DNA of 64,000 nucleotides from Grimontia kaedaensis (GCF_023746615.1 NZ_CP082275.1:3162001-3226000); one strand, 5' to 3'. Shown: positions 17,664-28,094, counted from the first letter of the stretch. Numbers and translations are program-made. The notes: a model not told the origin generated them from the sequence alone.

Positions 17664-20015
17664 CTAAACCTCATTAGAGTAATCCTCAAGCCATTGTTTA
17701 AGCACTTCCAGATCCTGAACATAGCCTTCTTTGATTTCATCAACCCAATCAGAAATGTTCTCCCACCAGGCTGGTAACTCCGGTGATTGCGCTTTTTGCG
17801 CTACTTTCTGAATGTGTTTCAGGCCGATTGAGCCCGCTGCACCTTTAATTTTGTGCGCTTCGCTGGCGATGCCGTCCTGATCTTTCGCCGTCATATTGCT
17901 GTCGAGGATCTGAATATACTCAGGCATCAGCTCTTCAAACATCTTGATGCTTTGGAACACAGGCTCTGGACCGACAATATCCACGTAAGAGGTCAACATT
18001 TCCAGATCCAGAAGCTTATCAAGCATCTCATTGCCAGGCTTCTTGCGTTTTTTGACTTCAGCAGCTTCGGTTGCGACCGGGCATTGCAGTGCCAAACGCT
18101 CAATCACCTCAGCCACAGCGGAGACACTGATCGGTTTGCTTATTGCGTCATCCATGCCGTTGTTGATGTATTCAGTCTTGTCCTTGATAACATTTGCCGT
18201 TAGCGCAACCAGAGGAGGTAGTGCCTCGCCGCTGTCTCTCAGTGTCTTGGTAATATCGAAGCCCGTCATATCCGGCAATTGGATATCGAGCAGCAACAAG
18301 TCGTACTCAGATTGTGGGAACATATCCAGCGCTTCTTGACCACTTCGCGCGATATCTACTGAATGACCCAGGCTTTCTAACAGGTTGGTGGCTACCGTGA
18401 TGTTCAGTTCAATGTCTTCCACCAGCAGAATGCGCAGCGGGCTATGCGCCGATGTCACTCTCTCTTTGTTTAAGACCACTTCGCAAACTGGCACTTCCAA
18501 CGTCACGGTAAAATTACTACCTTCACCCACTTCGCTGTCTACTGTGATATCTCCATTCATCAAGCGGGCGAGTTTACGGGACACTGCCAGACCAATCCCC
18601 GTGCCTACGGCGTGTAGATTGTCTTCTCCTTGCTTCACTTGGTAATACATGGCGAAGATCTTGTCCTGTTCTTCCTGCGGTATACCGACGCCGCTGTCTT
18701 CCACATCAAACTGCAGGTGCGCCACATCACCTTCAATATCGCAACTGACTGTGACGTTCACAGCGCCCTGTTTAGTAAATTTCACAGCATTGCCGACCAG
18801 ATTCCATAGGATCTGGCGGAGGCGAGTAGCGTCTACTTTCACTGCTGGCGGCAAGTCAGTCAGTCTATCCAGTGTGAAGCGAAGGCCGTTTTGCTGTGCC
18901 ATCAACGCACTGATGTTTTCAATCTCAGAAACAAAATCCGGGAAGTCCAACGGCTGTGGCATAAGCTCCAAACGACTTCGGTCTGACTTATCCAAATCAA
19001 TGATGTCATTGAAGATATTACCTAGCGTGATCGCACTGACATGAATAGTGCGCAGGTAACCGAGTTGCTCTTCAGAAAGACGGGTTTCAAGCAACATTCG
19101 GCTTAAGCCGACAATACCGTTCAGCGGTGTACGCAACTCGTGACTAATCGTAGAAATAAACGCTGTCTTGTCACGGCTCGCCTTCTCAAGGGCGTCTTGA
19201 TAACGCTTACGCTCAGTGATCTCGCGACCAAAACCTACCAAGCCAAGACGACGGCCATCACGGGAGTAAAACGGCAGTTTACGCAGCTCAAAGTAGGCCT
19301 TGCGACCATCCTTATATTCCAGCCACTGCTCGTAAGTCAGGGAAACATTGCTGTCGAAAACTTGCTGATCGGTTTCTACCACCTTACTGGCAATATCCTC
19401 GCGGTAAACATCCCAAGGCGTGAGTCCTACCAGCTCTTTTTCTTTCTTACCCGTCAGATCTTCCATCGCACGGTTACAGCCCGAAAACTGGCCTTTCTCA
19501 TTGCGGTAATAAATCAAGTCCGGTGAAGCATCGATAAACGAACGCAGCAACGCGGTTTGTTCTGCCAATTCCACCTGCGCTTTTTCACGCTGATAGACCT
19601 CGTTCTCGAGATCTTGCATGGCTTCTTCGCGCGCTTCTTCTGCACGCTTACGCTCTTCAATCTCCAGGTTCAGTTGGGTGATGTTCTCAGTCAGTTGACG
19701 GTTAAGCTCCATGTCACGCGCACGCATTTCTTCAAGCTTGGAAACCAGTTTTGAAAGGCGCTGTCGGGATTCCTCTAGCTGATCCACCACAACAGAAAGG
19801 AAATACACCGCCCAAGGCGTGATAAGCAGGCCAAAAAAAACAGAGCGAACGATATCAGCATCATGCACCGTACCATTCAAAACAAGAGTAATGCCTACTT
19901 GAACTATTACCGCGAGGGCAACAAGAGCCAGCGCCAGCAGCATACTGAACCGAACCAAGCCAAGCTTGACCAGCAGATCCACGTAGTACTGCGCTAAAAG
20001 TTTAATTTGCTTCAT
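17664..20015 (-). CDS. arcB: Aerobic respiration control sensor kinase ArcB
   Basis: This tripartite hybrid kinase senses the quinone redox state and phosphorylates ArcA. The 783-residue protein has two transmembrane segments (about 22-48 and 57-77) and a coiled-coil linker (80-155). A PAS domain follows (155-270), then HisKA with His292 in ISHELRTPLNG and the HATPase domain. The receiver is next (LLLLDIQLPDMTGFD), then a C-terminal HPt (SEAHKIKGAAGSIG). Of the two redox cysteines described for E. coli ArcB, Cys180 is present (FSGC). Position 241 is Tyr (KAYFELRK, codon TAC) instead of Cys. The gene ends at the terminator shared with arcA, and the promoter is in the roughly 90 bp before 20015. 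Confidence 0.97.
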   Translation of the reverse strand: MKQIKLLAQYYVDLLVKLGLVRFSMLLALALVALAVIVQVGITLVLNGTVHDADIVRSVFFGLLITPWAVYFLSVVVDQLEESRQRLSKLVSKLEEMRARDMELNRQLTENITQLNLEIEERKRAEEAREEAMQDLENEVYQREKAQVELAEQTALLRSFIDASPDLIYYRNEKGQFSGCNRAMEDLTGKKEKELVGLTPWDVYREDIASKVVETDQQVFDSNVSLTYEQWLEYKDGRKAYFELRKLPFYSRDGRRLGLVGFGREITERKRYQDALEKASRDKTAFISTISHELRTPLNGIVGLSRMLLETRLSEEQLGYLRTIHVSAITLGNIFNDIIDLDKSDRSRLELMPQPLDFPDFVSEIENISALMAQQNGLRFTLDRLTDLPPAVKVDATRLRQILWNLVGNAVKFTKQGAVNVTVSCDIEGDVAHLQFDVEDSGVGIPQEEQDKIFAMYYQVKQGEDNLHAVGTGIGLAVSRKLARLMNGDITVDSEVGEGSNFTVTLEVPVCEVVLNKERVTSAHSPLRILLVEDIELNITVATNLLESLGHSVDIARSGQEALDMFPQSEYDLLLLDIQLPDMTGFDITKTLRDSGEALPPLVALTANVIKDKTEYINNGMDDAISKPISVSAVAEVIERLALQCPVATEAAEVKKRKKPGNEMLDKLLDLEMLTSYVDIVGPEPVFQSIKMFEELMPEYIQILDSNMTAKDQDGIASEAHKIKGAAGSIGLKHIQKVAQKAQSPELPAWWENISDWVDEIKEGYVQDLEVLKQWLEDYSNEV

Positions 20016-20101
20016 TGAACGTCCAGATCAACATAAATAGGGGAAGGCTGAATCAGCCTTGAGTCAGCATAGGAAAATAATAACGCTGGGGACGGAGAAG
20101 C

Positions 20102-20131
20102 TAAAGAAAAAGGGCGCATTACCTGCGCCCA
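20102..20131 (-). terminator. Rho-independent terminator of the diguanylate cyclase gene
   Basis: On the minus strand GGGCGCA/TGCGCCC is followed by TTTTTCTTT. It separates this gene from arcB downstream. Confidence 0.8.
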
Positions 20132-20152
20132 GAGCCAATTTCATTGGAAAGA

Positions 20153-21916
20153 TCAGGCATTCGCCGGTAGCTCAGCCTGCTTCATTGACTGGCTAGTTAC
20201 CACACGGTTTCTGCCCGCATGCTTAGCACCATACAACGCGCGATCGGCTAAAGAGACCAAATCACCATAATCCTGACCCGCGACGGGATACAAAGTGGCA
20301 ATGCCCTGACTTAAGGTCAGTCTATCAGCGACTTTGGAAAATGCATGGGGAAGATTAGCTGCTTTCAATTCGTCCGAAATATTCTGCGCCACAACAACAG
20401 CGCCTTCTTCCGTTGTGTTAGGCAGGAGAATCGCGAACTCTTCGCCACCATAACGAGCCACTGCGTCCAGCGGTCGTCTGATAACACGTTGGAATACGTC
20501 AGCCACGCTGCGCAGCGCTTCATCACCTTGCTGGTGACCATAGTTGTCGTTATATGGCTTAAAGTAATCAATATCGCAGAAGATCAGTGAAAGTGGCTCT
20601 TGCTCACGAATGTGGGAGTGCCACATTTTCACCAATTGCTCATCAAAGCTGCGTCGGTTTGCTACCTTGGTGAGGCCATCTACAAAGCTCAGCTCTTCAA
20701 GCTCCATGATGGCATCTGCCAGTTGTTGCTGAGTGGCTTTACGCTCTGTGACATCACGGGCTATCACCAACACTCCAATGGTCTCATCCGTTGGGTCACG
20801 GAACTGGGTCTTGGTCAGCTCATACCAGACCATAGAGCCATCACGTTTCATCACCAGATCTTCATATTTCACCGTGTCGCCACTTTCAAGCACAGGCACG
20901 TCAATCTTACGATGTTGTGCCAGCACTTCAGGCTCCATCAGATCTTCTGCATTTTCGCCTTCCAGTTCATCATGCTGCGCCCCCATGGCTTCAGCAAATG
21001 CGGCGTTCCCGCCCAAGAATTCGTAATCTTTGTTGTAAATACCAATCGGATCGACACTGGCTTTGAAGATGGAAGTAAGCACATTGCTGTGTTTTTTCAG
21101 TTGTTGTTCAACTTCCTGACGGGCCTCGATCTCCTGCTCCAACGACTGTCGCATCATATGCCAATTAGTCACGTCATGGCTGATGCTTAACGTACCGAAG
21201 ACATGGTTGTCATCATCCAGCAATACCGTTTGGTTGGACTCAAGCAAGCAGCTGTCGCCGTTTGGGTTTGTCGTCCAGCTCTGCTGCGTTCGTCGACCCC
21301 GCGCGTTCTCGTCGGTTGAGAAAATCAGGCCCTCCTGCTCGCGACCTTTCCAGAATCTGTCATAGGCCAGATTGGAGCCCACAATGCGACCTTCTTTATC
21401 CTGAAAACAGACGAGTTCAGAAAGGGAGTTGATGACACTTCGGAAAATCTGGCTGTCATTGTCGGCGAAGGGCTCACTGTAGACAGCTTCTGATTTAGGC
21501 TCTAGCGAGACAATCCAGACCCGTTGACCACCGCACCAAACAGGAAGCCCAGAGAAGCGTGCATGCCTTGGCGTGCGGTGATCAGAAACGGCGCGAAAAT
21601 CCCCCGTCATTTCTACAAAGGGGTGTGGCCAACGACGTGATGCCAGCAGAGCCTCAAAAGTCTGCTGCTCCCGCTCACCGCGAATATGATATTTGTGTCC
21701 ACTCGCTTCGACGTTAAAGAGACGCACGAAACTGCGGTTCGCATATAAAATGCTACCGTCTTTGTGGTTGATTATCGCTTTAGGGGAGTGCAGATTCGCC
21801 AGGTAAAGTTGCCAAGTTTTCATCGACATCACACGCCGATAAGATACCCACATCATTCCCATCAAAAAACCTACCAAAAGCACCAACACGGCTAATGGTA
21901 ACCACTCAATCATCAT
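20153..21916 (-). CDS. Membrane-anchored multi-PAS diguanylate cyclase (GGDEF)
   Basis: The 587-residue protein should make cyclic di-GMP from two GTP. One N-terminal transmembrane helix (about residues 4-25) is followed by three PAS-like modules: LHSPKAIINHKDGSILYANRS near 45, VINSLSELVCFQDKEGRIVGSN near 165 and IFKASVDPIGIYNKDYEFLGG near 290, the last with a PAC-like end. A C-terminal GGDEF domain follows (about 410-580). The active-site motif is GGEEF, consistent with activity. The inhibitory site RPLD lies five residues before it, so product feedback is likely. The signal is unknown. It lies next to arcB but has its own terminator. Confidence 0.9.
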   Translation of the reverse strand: MMIEWLPLAVLVLLVGFLMGMMWVSYRRVMSMKTWQLYLANLHSPKAIINHKDGSILYANRSFVRLFNVEASGHKYHIRGEREQQTFEALLASRRWPHPFVEMTGDFRAVSDHRTPRHARFSGLPVWCGGQRVWIVSLEPKSEAVYSEPFADNDSQIFRSVINSLSELVCFQDKEGRIVGSNLAYDRFWKGREQEGLIFSTDENARGRRTQQSWTTNPNGDSCLLESNQTVLLDDDNHVFGTLSISHDVTNWHMMRQSLEQEIEARQEVEQQLKKHSNVLTSIFKASVDPIGIYNKDYEFLGGNAAFAEAMGAQHDELEGENAEDLMEPEVLAQHRKIDVPVLESGDTVKYEDLVMKRDGSMVWYELTKTQFRDPTDETIGVLVIARDVTERKATQQQLADAIMELEELSFVDGLTKVANRRSFDEQLVKMWHSHIREQEPLSLIFCDIDYFKPYNDNYGHQQGDEALRSVADVFQRVIRRPLDAVARYGGEEFAILLPNTTEEGAVVVAQNISDELKAANLPHAFSKVADRLTLSQGIATLYPVAGQDYGDLVSLADRALYGAKHAGRNRVVTSQSMKQAELPANA

Positions 21917-22046
21917 TCCACCTTCTGCCCGTCATCCTTGAAGAAGCAATTTTTTTGAATAAACATCACGCTTCATCTTGCCATATCGATATGAAAGAGA
22001 ACGAATGGCCCTCATTTATTTTGCGAGGTATCAAACGTTGGTCACA

Positions 22047-22973
22047 TTATTGTGGAAAATGAAAAGGCCTCCCTGTGAGACTGCCCTGAGCACCTTTCAC
22101 ATTAAGCATACGGGCGATATCTGTCATCGCGAGCCAACGGTTTTCACACCATTCTGGCGCCAGTAACGTTGGTTTTCTCGCGTTAGCTGAAACACGGTGA
22201 TAAACCAACTCGGCAGGGGTGCGCAAAATCATCTCAGCGGCACTTTCAACGTAATCTTCAAGTGAGATGGCATCAAGGCGTCCGGCCCGCCAAGCTTTTG
22301 CCAATACAGAGCCTTCTACAATGTGGAGGGGATGCAGCTTTATGCCGTCTGTACCTGTATCGACTACCTGCTCGATGGTATTGATATGGTCGGCTTTGGT
22401 ATCTCCAGGCAGGCCTACAATCAGGTGGGTACACACGTTAAGGCCAAGCGCACGTGCTTTTCTGGTCACCGCGTCATAACAAGCAAAGTCGTGACCACGA
22501 TTGATACGTTTCAACGTGCTGTCATTAGCGGTCTGCAGACCTAACTCCAGCCAAATCTCAAAACCCTGATCTTTGTAATGGGCGAGCAGATCCAGAACGG
22601 CATCAGGCACGCAGTCTGGACGTGTCCCCACACACAGGCCAACGATATCTGCACTTTTCAACGCTTCCTCATACATGGCTTTTAGTTTTTCCACTTCCGC
22701 ATAAGTGCTGGTGTATGCCTGGAAATAAGCAAGGTAGCGCTTAGCGCGGTGTACTTCTGTTGCCCGCTGAGATAGCTGCTTGGTCACAGAAAGTTGCTGC
22801 GCAGTTTCGTCAGCAAACGAAGCCACGTTACAGAAGGTACACCCTCCCCTTCCCAGCGTTCCATCCCGGTTGGGACAGCTAAACCCGCCATGCAAAGTAA
22901 GTTTGTGAACTTTTTCGCCATACCTGCGTTGTAAATCCTGACCAAAGGTATTCACCAGTTGATGAAGTTCCAT
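22047..22973 (-). CDS. yhcC: Radical SAM protein YhcC (TIGR01212 family)
   Basis: This 308-residue radical SAM enzyme starts MELHQLVNTFGQDLQRRYG. Its cluster motif is FSCPNRDGTLGRGGCTFCN, the extended cysteine spacing typical of the YhcC family and not the plain CxxxCxxC. Further motifs are GLCVGTRPDC, WLELGLQTAND and THLIVGLPGD. The substrate is not established. In vibrios it lies beside gltB, as here (divergent, 573 bp apart). The ribosome-binding site is weak. No partner gene is on the same strand. Confidence 0.92.
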   Translation of the reverse strand: MELHQLVNTFGQDLQRRYGEKVHKLTLHGGFSCPNRDGTLGRGGCTFCNVASFADETAQQLSVTKQLSQRATEVHRAKRYLAYFQAYTSTYAEVEKLKAMYEEALKSADIVGLCVGTRPDCVPDAVLDLLAHYKDQGFEIWLELGLQTANDSTLKRINRGHDFACYDAVTRKARALGLNVCTHLIVGLPGDTKADHINTIEQVVDTGTDGIKLHPLHIVEGSVLAKAWRAGRLDAISLEDYVESAAEMILRTPAELVYHRVSANARKPTLLAPEWCENRWLAMTDIARMLNVKGAQGSLTGRPFHFPQ

Positions 22974-23546
22974 CGCTGACCGCCTAAAATATTGGATGAA
23001 GGAAAAAAGCGCGCGATCCTAGCATTGGGAAAAAAGAGAAAACCTCGATCAAATCAATGTTAGATTAAGTTTTCATCAACAAACTGAAAGTAAATTACAT
23101 TTCGTTTACAAGGGGAAAAGTCACGCCCCAAGGCTCTTTCTTATATATTCATCAGATCGACCTCTATTCGAATTTTTATTCATTTGAAATAAAAATCCAG
23201 TCTAAGGTAACCGTTTTCATTGCCATTGAAGTGCAACTTTTTATGGTAATTAATTTTCCAAAATTGTAGGATAGCTACAGCTGCGCCCAAATTGTGAGCA
23301 ATAAAATTCGCCATACAGGACCCCAATTTAGTGGGTTATCTGGCAAATTAAAGAAAGCGCAGCATTTATGCATAGGATTGCAAAAGAAGATGGTTACTGC
23401 TTTTAGACAGTAGCCGGGCTTGGTTACCGCGAATTTACACATTTTGTTGATTCAAACTTGGCGACCGCTCAGCTGTGCCCGCAACAGGTACAGCAAGGGA
23501 AGACAAATGCTCCCCCTGCATTTGTGTCAACTGGAAGGACGTAAAC
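22974..23546. other. 573-bp divergent region with structured gltB1 leader
   Basis: There is no credible gene. Near gltB1 three hairpins follow in order: 23392-23415 (GGTTACTG/CAGTAGCC), 23472-23494 (GCTGTGCC/GGTACAGC with one G-U pair) and 23503-23525 (perfect ACAAATGC/GCATTTGT with loop TCCCCCT). The ribosome-binding site GGAAGGA follows eight bases after the last hairpin. The left half holds the yhcC promoter and AT-rich DNA. Confidence 0.6.
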
Positions 23547-26500
23547 ATGACTGATTCAGTGCTACGCACCGAGGGACTTTATGTGCCCGAAATGGAACAC
23601 GACGCCTGTGGTATTGGCTTCGTTGCCCACCTGAAGAACAGAAAGTCTCATGCGATTGTTACTCAGGCACTTGATATGCTGGCCCGCATGGAACACCGTG
23701 GCGGCCAGGGCTGTGACCCATGTAGTGGTGACGGTGCAGGTATTCTTTTACAAAAACCCCATGAATTCTTACTCGAAGAAACCCGTAAGCTAGGTATTCA
23801 ACTGCCGGCAGCTGACAAATACGGTGTTGGTGTAATGCTGTTCCCGAAAGACGAGAACAAACGCCAGCAGTGCCGTGAAATCTTCGAGCGTAATGCCAAA
23901 CGCCTCGATCTCGAAGTGATTGGCTACCGTGTTCTGCCAACCGACAACTCTATGATCGGTGCAGATCCTCTGAGCACAGAACCTCAGTTCGAGCATGCTT
24001 TTGTCACAGGCGGTGTCGGCCTGTCTCTTGATGAGCTCGAACGTAAACTGTTTGTACTGCGTAACTACACAGTGCGCGTGTGCCTGGAAAGCGTCTCAAA
24101 CATTGGCGACGACTTCTATATCAACTCTTTCTCTGCAAAGACACTGGTTTACAAAGGCCAGCTGACCACCGAGCAAGTACCTCAGTACTTCCTCGACCTG
24201 CAGAACCCGTCAATGGTAACGGCGCTGGCGCTGGTTCACTCGCGCTTCTCGACCAACACCTTCCCTCGCTGGCGTTTGGCACAACCTTTCCGTTACATCG
24301 CACACAACGGTGAAATTAACACCGTTCGCGGTAACCTGAACTGGATGAAAGCGCGTGAAGCCCTGCTGGAATCAGAGCTGTTCACTGACCAAGAGCTGAA
24401 AATGCTGCTGCCTGTGTGTCAGGAAGGCGCATCGGATTCTGCAAACTTCGATATGGCGCTGGAACTGCTGGTTCTGAGTGGTCGAAGCCTGCCACACGTA
24501 CTGATGATGATGGTACCGGAAGCGTGGCAAGAGAATGCGAACCTGGATCCAAAGCTGCGTGCTTTCTATCAGTACCACGCAAACATCATGGAACCGTGGG
24601 ATGGCCCGGCGTCTGTTTGTTTCACTGATGGTGTGAAAGTAGGTGCGACTCTCGACCGTAACGGTCTGCGTCCAAGCCGCTATACCGTGACCAAAGACGA
24701 TTACCTCATCATGGCATCTGAGTCAGGTGTGGTAGAGATTGAGCCGGAAAACATTCACTTCCGTGGTCGCCTGCAGCCTGGCCGTATCTTCGTAGCGGAT
24801 CTTGAGCAAGGCCGCATCATTTCTGATGAAGAAGTGAAGAACGAAATCGCTTCTGCACAGCCATATCAGGAGTGGGTTGAGAAGAACCTGCTGCACATTG
24901 ATAAGCTGCCAGAAGCTGACACCAAACATCATCAGCCGTCTCCTGAGCGTCTTCTGCATCATCAACAAGCATTCGGTGTGACCTCTGAAGAAGTGAACGA
25001 AATCATCGTTCCTATGGCAAAAGACGGCAAAGAAGCACTAGGCGCTATGGGTGCTGACTGGCCACTGGCAGTACTGTCACACCAGTCACAGCATCTATCT
25101 AACTACTTCAAGCAGCTGTTTGCGCAGGTCACGAACCCGCCAATCGACCCAATTCGTGAGCGCATGGTGATGTCGCTGAAAACGTATCTGGGTAAAGATC
25201 AGAACCTGCTGACCGAATCGCCTATTCACTGCCGCAAAGTTGAGCTGGAATCGCCAGTACTGAGCAATGCTGAACTGGAAAAACTGCGTGCGGTTGACAA
25301 TGATCACCTGCAAGCGAAAACACTGGATATCGTATTCCGTGCCAGCGGTGAGCCAGGCAAACTTGAACGCGCACTGAAGCGCATCTGTCAATACGCCGAA
25401 GATGCCGTAATTGATGGCTACTCCATCATCCTGTTGACTGACCGTGCAGTGAACTCTAACCACGCTGCTATCCCAGCGATGCTGGCTGTCGGTGCGGTTC
25501 ACCACCACCTGATCCGCAAAGGTCTGCGTGCGAAAGCCGACATCGTAATTGAAACCGGTGACGCGCGTGAAACCCATCACTTCGCCACACTCGTTGGCTA
25601 CGGTGCGAATGCTGTTAACCCGTACCTCGTCTACGAAACGCTAGTGGATTTGCAGCGTAAGAAGAAGCTGGATCCGGAAGCGGATGTGGATGTGCTGTTT
25701 GAACAGTACCGCAAAGCGATCAACGCTGGCCTTTTGAAAATCTTCTCGAAGATGGGTATCTCAACCCTGCAGTCTTACCATGGTGCGCAAATTTTTGAAG
25801 CGCTGGGTATCAGCAAAGCAGTGGTCGACAAATACTTCACCGGTACCGTATCCCGTATTCAGGGTCTGTCGATTGACGATATCGCGAAAGAAGTATTGGT
25901 TCGTCACCGTCTGGGCTACCCAACGCGTGAAATCCCTGTCCAAATGCTGGACGTAGGTGGTGTTTATCAGTGGAAACAACGTGGTGAGAAGCACCTGTTC
26001 AACCCTGAAACTATCCACTTGCTGCAAAACTCTACCCGCAACAAGGACAAAAAGCAGTTTAAAGAATACTGCCATGCAGTAGACAGCCAAGGCGATGATG
26101 CAGCAACTCTGCGTAGCCAGTTTGATTTCGTGAAGAACCCTGCTGGCAGCATTCCTCTGGACGAAGTTGAGCCAGTTGAGAACATCCTGAAGCGTTTCGC
26201 GACAGGTGCGATGAGCTTTGGTTCTATCTCACATGAGGCGCACTCTACGCTGGCGATTGCCATGAACCGTATCGGCGCTAAGTCGAACTCTGGTGAAGGC
26301 GGTGAAGACCCAGTCCGTTTTGACAAGAAAGAAAACGGTGATTGGGAACGTTCTGCTATCAAACAGGTGGCTTCTGGCCGCTTCGGTGTGACCTCTTACT
26401 ACCTTGCCAATGCTGATGAAATTCAGATCAAGATGGCGCAAGGCGCGAAGCCAGGTGAAGGTGGTCAGCTTCCAGGTCACAAAGTTGATGACTGGATTGG

Positions 26501-28094
26501 TCGCACCCGTCACTCCACCCCAGGGGTTGGTCTGATTTCGCCACCGCCACACCACGATATCTACTCTATCGAGGACTTGGCACAGCTGATTTACGACCTG
26601 AAGAATGCAAACCGTAAAGCACGTGTGAACGTGAAGCTGGTTTCTGAAGCAGGTGTCGGCACCATCGCTTCAGGCGTAGCCAAAGCCAAAGCAGACGTGG
26701 TTCTGATTGCTGGTTTCGACGGCGGTACTGGTGCATCACCACTGTCTTCAATCAAGCACGCAGGTCTGCCATGGGAACTGGGTCTGGCTGAAACACACCA
26801 GACACTGCTGAAAAATGGTCTGCGTAACCGCATCGTGGTTCAGTCTGACGGCCAGATGAAAACCCCTCGTGACCTCGCAGTAGCGACATTGTTGGGTGCT
26901 GAAGAGTGGGGTGTGGCAACAGCAGCTCTGGTTGTTGAAGGCTGTATCATGATGCGTAAGTGTCACCTCAACACCTGTCCTGTTGGTATCGCTACCCAGA
27001 ACAAAACACTGCGTGAGCGCTTCGATGGCCGCGTAGAAGACATCGTCACCTTCTTCACCTATATGGCTGAAGGTCTGCGTGAAATCATGGCTGAGCTGGG
27101 TTACCGCTCTATCAACGAGATGGTTGGTCAATCGCAACACCTGAAAGTTCGCTCTGATGTTGGTCACTGGAAATACCAGAATCTGGATCTCAACGTTGTT
27201 CTTTACAAAGAAGAGCCACGTGAAGGCGATGCAATGTACTGCCAGCGCGAGCAAAACCATGGTCTGGAAACCGTGCTTGACCGCCGCCTGATTGAAGCCG
27301 CGTCCAGCGCGCTGAAAGAAGGTCGTAAAGTCGATGCCGAGTTCGCGATTGTGAACACCGACCGCAGTGCCGGTACTATGCTGTCGAACGAAATTTCGAA
27401 AGTGTACAAAGATCAGGGACTGCCGGAAGTAATGAGCGTGAAGTTCAAAGGTTCTGCAGGTCAAAGCTTCGGTGCCTTCCTCGCGAAAGGCGTGAACTTC
27501 ACCGTTGAAGGTGATGCGAACGACTACTGGGGTAAAGGTCTGTCTGGCGGTACGCTGGTACTTTACCCAGACGCGAAGAGCGACATCATTGCCGAAGACA
27601 ACATCGTTGTCGGTAACGTCTGTTTCTATGGTGCAACCTCGGGCGAATCTTTCATCCGCGGTGTAGCCGGTGAGCGTTTCTGTGTACGTAACTCAGGCGC
27701 GAAAGTGGTTGTCGAAGGTATCGGTGACCACGGCTGTGAATACATGACAGGCGGTGTTGCCATTGTTCTGGGTCAAACCGGCCGTAACTTCGCTGCGGGT
27801 ATGAGTGGTGGTGTAGCTTACGTTTGGGATCAGTTCAATGACTTCGAGTCCAAACTCAACCCTGAGCTGGTGGACTTGGATCCGCTGGATGAAGAAGATA
27901 TCGCACTGCTGAAAGAAATGATCAGCAAGCACCATGCACTGACAGGCAGTACGGTTGCAGAAACATTCCTTGCGAATGTTGAAGAGAACCTCAAGTCTAT
28001 CGTCAAAGTCATGCCACGCGACTACAAAGCTGTGTTGCAAAAACGCAAAGAAGAAGCCGCTAACAAGGAAGAAGTGGAGGCTGTAAATGGGTAA
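23547..28094 (+). CDS. gltB: Glutamate synthase large subunit (first copy, GltB1)
   Basis: With GltD it converts glutamine and 2-oxoglutarate to two glutamates. I start at 23547 (MTDSVLRTEGLYVPEMEHDACGIGF), after a GGAAGGA site; an upstream in-frame ATG at 23475 lacks one. The 1515-residue chain has a roughly 20-residue propeptide. The nucleophile Cys of the glutaminase domain is in HDACGIGF. A central domain, the FMN barrel ([28 protein letters not shown]) and the 3Fe-4S ligands CIMMRKCHLNTC come next, then the C-terminal GXGXG beta-helix (VVEGIGDHGCEYMTGG). The N-terminus is unlike E. coli GltB and unlike the second copy at 30005. gltD1 overlaps its end by eight bases. Confidence 0.97.
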   Translation: MTDSVLRTEGLYVPEMEHDACGIGFVAHLKNRKSHAIVTQALDMLARMEHRGGQGCDPCSGDGAGILLQKPHEFLLEETRKLGIQLPAADKYGVGVMLFPKDENKRQQCREIFERNAKRLDLEVIGYRVLPTDNSMIGADPLSTEPQFEHAFVTGGVGLSLDELERKLFVLRNYTVRVCLESVSNIGDDFYINSFSAKTLVYKGQLTTEQVPQYFLDLQNPSMVTALALVHSRFSTNTFPRWRLAQPFRYIAHNGEINTVRGNLNWMKAREALLESELFTDQELKMLLPVCQEGASDSANFDMALELLVLSGRSLPHVLMMMVPEAWQENANLDPKLRAFYQYHANIMEPWDGPASVCFTDGVKVGATLDRNGLRPSRYTVTKDDYLIMASESGVVEIEPENIHFRGRLQPGRIFVADLEQGRIISDEEVKNEIASAQPYQEWVEKNLLHIDKLPEADTKHHQPSPERLLHHQQAFGVTSEEVNEIIVPMAKDGKEALGAMGADWPLAVLSHQSQHLSNYFKQLFAQVTNPPIDPIRERMVMSLKTYLGKDQNLLTESPIHCRKVELESPVLSNAELEKLRAVDNDHLQAKTLDIVFRASGEPGKLERALKRICQYAEDAVIDGYSIILLTDRAVNSNHAAIPAMLAVGAVHHHLIRKGLRAKADIVIETGDARETHHFATLVGYGANAVNPYLVYETLVDLQRKKKLDPEADVDVLFEQYRKAINAGLLKIFSKMGISTLQSYHGAQIFEALGISKAVVDKYFTGTVSRIQGLSIDDIAKEVLVRHRLGYPTREIPVQMLDVGGVYQWKQRGEKHLFNPETIHLLQNSTRNKDKKQFKEYCHAVDSQGDDAATLRSQFDFVKNPAGSIPLDEVEPVENILKRFATGAMSFGSISHEAHSTLAIAMNRIGAKSNSGEGGEDPVRFDKKENGDWERSAIKQVASGRFGVTSYYLANADEIQIKMAQGAKPGEGGQLPGHKVDDWIGRTRHSTPGVGLISPPPHHDIYSIEDLAQLIYDLKNANRKARVNVKLVSEAGVGTIASGVAKAKADVVLIAGFDGGTGASPLSSIKHAGLPWELGLAETHQTLLKNGLRNRIVVQSDGQMKTPRDLAVATLLGAEEWGVATAALVVEGCIMMRKCHLNTCPVGIATQNKTLRERFDGRVEDIVTFFTYMAEGLREIMAELGYRSINEMVGQSQHLKVRSDVGHWKYQNLDLNVVLYKEEPREGDAMYCQREQNHGLETVLDRRLIEAASSALKEGRKVDAEFAIVNTDRSAGTMLSNEISKVYKDQGLPEVMSVKFKGSAGQSFGAFLAKGVNFTVEGDANDYWGKGLSGGTLVLYPDAKSDIIAEDNIVVGNVCFYGATSGESFIRGVAGERFCVRNSGAKVVVEGIGDHGCEYMTGGVAIVLGQTGRNFAAGMSGGVAYVWDQFNDFESKLNPELVDLDPLDEEDIALLKEMISKHHALTGSTVAETFLANVEENLKSIVKVMPRDYKAVLQKRKEEAANKEEVEAVNG

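Noticed and set aside
23475..23546. 24 extra N-terminal codons for gltB1
   Set aside because: The stretch overlaps the perfect leader hairpin. GGAAGGA directs the ATG at 23547, which also gives a normal propeptide.
26748..27464. 238-codon open frame antisense to gltB1
   Set aside because: It lies wholly within the highly conserved gltB1 coding sequence, has no family-like motif and no ribosome-binding site. Long antisense frames are expected with this codon use.
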